From NCBI GenBank assembly GCA_937889655.1, contig CALBZG010000191.1, positions 1 through 6,927 of the forward strand: a stretch of 6,927 nt of DNA, in the 5' to 3' direction. Positions 5,660 to 6,927 of this stretch are shown one piece after another. Below the pieces are notes generated by a model. That model did not search any database, was not told the DNA's origin, and saw only the letters and a list, made by a program, of their open reading frames with translations. How positions within the stretch are numbered: position 1 is the stretch's first letter; the number at the start of each line of letters is the position of its first letter. The position numbers and the translations under genes were made by a program. The stretch is from an uncultured Clostridia bacterium (GTDB lineage: Bacteria > Bacillota > Clostridia > Peptostreptococcales > Anaerovoracaceae).

Positions 5660-6366
5660 GTTGATCTCTCCCTTCTTGCATAGCTGAAGTATTCTGCCAG
5701 GATAGGATAGTCCCCGGCTATGATTTCCGCCCCTGCTATAATATATTTTCGATGTCTCTCAAGTATTTTTCGGGGTATATCACAGTTTTTTTCTAATATT
5801 TTCAAAGGCAATGTTTTCGTTCGCCGCATCTCTTCTATTAGCACTGTATTCTGAGATATATAAAATATTGCCTTGCCGCAGGCGCTTTTCGTTTTTTCCG
5901 CTTTCGGAGACACGGCAATCAAATCGAAAAACGAAAATCCATATTCCTTCAACGTCTGTATGACAGCTTGAATTTCGAGGTTTGCATCCTGAGTTTCCGG
6001 CGCCGTCAGTTTTTCTATGACTTCGGACTCCAAAATTCCAGAAATACTTTTCATGCCCTCTGCGGAGAAAGATTCAATGGACACTTCATTGAAATGCCTG
6101 GATTCTTTTCGCACATGATCATATAGGCGCCTTTTGATTACCATTTCGGCGAAAGGAAGAAAGGCTCCTTTATCAAAAGAATATGATTTTACAGCCTCAT
6201 GAAATGCAGACAGGCTGATAGACCATTGGTCATCGCTCTTTGTCAGATACCTTCCAACAGTTCTTTGCGCCGTTTTCATAATAAAAGGATCATATTCCTT
6301 GATGAATACTTCCAGATATTCACTGTCATTTTGTGCTTTCAAAACCTTTTGATCAATATCCCTCAT
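5656..6366 (-). CDS. sigI: RNA polymerase sigma factor SigI
   Basis: Alternative sigma factor of the SigI family (236 aa), which directs RNA polymerase to heat, envelope or polysaccharide-response genes depending on species. Sigma region 2 covers about residues 26-90 (DPFIMKTAQRTVGRYL, DDQWSISLSAFHEAVKSYSFDKGAFLPFAEMVIKRRLYDHVRKESR), including the core-binding and -10 recognition helices. A variable linker (95-130) leads to the SigI-specific C-terminal domain: TLKEYGFSFFDLIAVSPKAEKT, LPLKILEKNCDIPRKILERHRKYIIAGAEIIAGDYPILAEY (187-226). The ATG at 6366 has AAGAGG about 7 nt upstream. The next gene, rsgI, overlaps its stop codon, the classic sigI-rsgI arrangement. The gene is divergent from the pyrophosphatase. 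Autoregulation by SigI is usual in the family and is possible here. Confidence 0.93.
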   Translation of the reverse strand: MRDIDQKVLKAQNDSEYLEVFIKEYDPFIMKTAQRTVGRYLTKSDDQWSISLSAFHEAVKSYSFDKGAFLPFAEMVIKRRLYDHVRKESRHFNEVSIESFSAEGMKSISGILESEVIEKLTAPETQDANLEIQAVIQTLKEYGFSFFDLIAVSPKAEKTKSACGKAIFYISQNTVLIEEMRRTKTLPLKILEKNCDIPRKILERHRKYIIAGAEIIAGDYPILAEYFSYARRERST

Positions 6367-6387
6367 CTATATACCTCTTGAAAGAGA

Positions 6388-6416
6388 TTCGCAATTCGGA
6401 GTTGTAATTATGGGGT
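6388..6416 (-). promoter_or_regulatory. Possible SigI-type promoter elements upstream of sigI
   Basis: On the minus strand ACCCCA (6416-6411) is followed by CGAA at 6398-6395 (12 nt after it) and again at 6391-6388 (19 nt after it). A C-rich -35 and a CGAA -10 are reported for SigI-dependent promoters, and these families usually control themselves. The second CGAA would place the transcript start on top of the ribosome binding site, so the first is the better candidate if the spacing is allowed. Confidence 0.3.
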
Positions 6417-6454
6417 ACGCCACTATATTTATTTTACCCTAAACGGCCCCTATT

Positions 6455-6484
6455 ATTAAATTAGTTTGTACGGCTGTATATCAA
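6455..6484 (-). promoter_or_regulatory. Possible sigma-A-type promoter of the sigI operon
   Basis: On the minus strand TTGATA (6484-6479) is followed after 18 nt by TTTAAT (6460-6455). It would give a leader of roughly 80 nt before sigI and basal expression of the operon. Confidence 0.4.
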
Positions 6485-6502
6485 ACCTTATAAATCATCA
6501 TT

Positions 6503-6531
6503 TTGATTATCTTCCCTCAATGGGCTATAAT
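6503..6531 (+). promoter_or_regulatory. Sigma-A-type promoter of the pyrophosphatase gene
   Basis: TTGATT (6503-6508), 17 nt, then a perfect TATAAT (6526-6531). Transcription should start near 6538, giving a leader of about 57 nt before the ATG at 6595. Confidence 0.7.
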
Positions 6532-6555
6532 GTCATTAATATGGATAAATATAAT

Positions 6556-6568
6556 CGTTCCAGGAACG
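6556..6568. repeat. 13-bp palindrome in the pyrophosphatase leader
   Basis: CGTTCC and GGAACG flank a single A. It lies just downstream of the predicted transcript start, a position where a bound repressor would block transcription. The 1-nt spacer is too short for an RNA hairpin loop with all six pairs, which fits a DNA operator better. Confidence 0.4.
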
Positions 6569-6594
6569 TGGGATGATATTAGCAGGAGGCCCCG

Positions 6595-6927
6595 ATGAAT
6601 AAGAGAATTTATGTGCTTGGCCACAGAAATCCCGATACCGATTCGATTTGTTCCGCCTTGGCTTATGCCGAGTTGAAATGCAGGTTGGGGTATGATGCTG
6701 TTGCCGGCAGGCTTGGAGATCCTAATAAGGAAACTGAATTTGTGCTTGATTATTTCGGAGTCCAGTCGCCGGAGCTGATCGAAACAGTCAAAAAGCAGGT
6801 GTCCGATCTTGATATGGATATCGTTCAGGGTTTATCTCAAAGCATCCCCATCAAGAGGGCCTGGAATATTATGAAAAAAACGGGCTTGAAAGCTCTTCCC
6901 GTTATTGGGGAAAAGGACAAGCTTATC
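6595..6927 (+). CDS. ppaC: Manganese-dependent inorganic pyrophosphatase, CBS-domain type (5' part)
   Basis: Cytoplasmic family II pyrophosphatase, which splits pyrophosphate to two phosphates. Only the first 111 codons are in the window; the gene runs off the right edge. The DHH-family motif GHRNPDTDSICSA (residues 9-21) supplies the first metal ligands (His10, Asp14, Asp16). It is followed by LGDPNKETEFVLDYFG. From about residue 75 the sequence DIVQGLSQSIPIKRAWNIMKKTGLKALPVIGEKDKL has the pattern of a CBS domain. That insertion marks the long, nucleotide-regulated type common in Clostridia rather than the plain PpaC of Bacillus. AGGAGG (6584-6589) lies 5 nt before the ATG, a strong but slightly close ribosome binding site. 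It is divergent from sigI, with its own promoter. Confidence 0.88.
   Translation, partial: MNKRIYVLGHRNPDTDSICSALAYAELKCRLGYDAVAGRLGDPNKETEFVLDYFGVQSPELIETVKKQVSDLDMDIVQGLSQSIPIKRAWNIMKKTGLKALPVIGEKDKLI

Overview
The window looks like a chromosomal segment of a low-to-moderate GC Bacillota, most likely a member of Clostridia. The reasons are strong AGGAGG-type ribosome binding sites, several TTG start codons, sigma-A-type promoters with TATAAT boxes, a SigI/RsgI sigma/anti-sigma pair, and a DHH-family pyrophosphatase whose N-terminal half runs into a CBS-like region. Genus cannot be told from the sequence. No mobile element, phage gene, tRNA, rRNA or CRISPR array is visible.

Left part (1-2981), all genes on the minus strand: an AraC-family regulator reads towards a uridine kinase (udk), which reads towards a two-domain universal stress protein. 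udk and the stress-protein gene each have a plausible promoter of their own, and both start at TTG behind good ribosome binding sites. At the far left, two terminators face opposite ways. One ends the stress-protein transcript. The other probably ends a plus-strand gene lying outside the window.

Middle (2982-3604): a GNAT acetyltransferase on the plus strand is divergent from the AraC regulator. The 93-bp gap between them holds two perfect inverted repeats, one of which contains TATAAT on both strands. The acetyltransferase gene ends at a strong bidirectional terminator shared with the convergent operon to its right.

Right part (3605-6366), minus strand: a probable three-gene operon of sigI, rsgI and an exported modular protein with Ig-like and InlB/B-repeat-like domains. 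sigI and rsgI overlap by 4 nt, and the third gene follows after about 50 nt with no terminator between. RsgI here has the anti-sigma domain, membrane span and extracellular core with an Asn-Pro site, but only a short hydrophilic tail and no fused binding domain. The exported protein may supply that outside function in trans. This is the most interesting unit in the window.

Right edge (6595 to end), plus strand: the start of a CBS-domain type DHH inorganic pyrophosphatase, divergent from sigI, with a near-consensus promoter and a small palindrome in its leader. Intergenic stretches are all under 300 bases.
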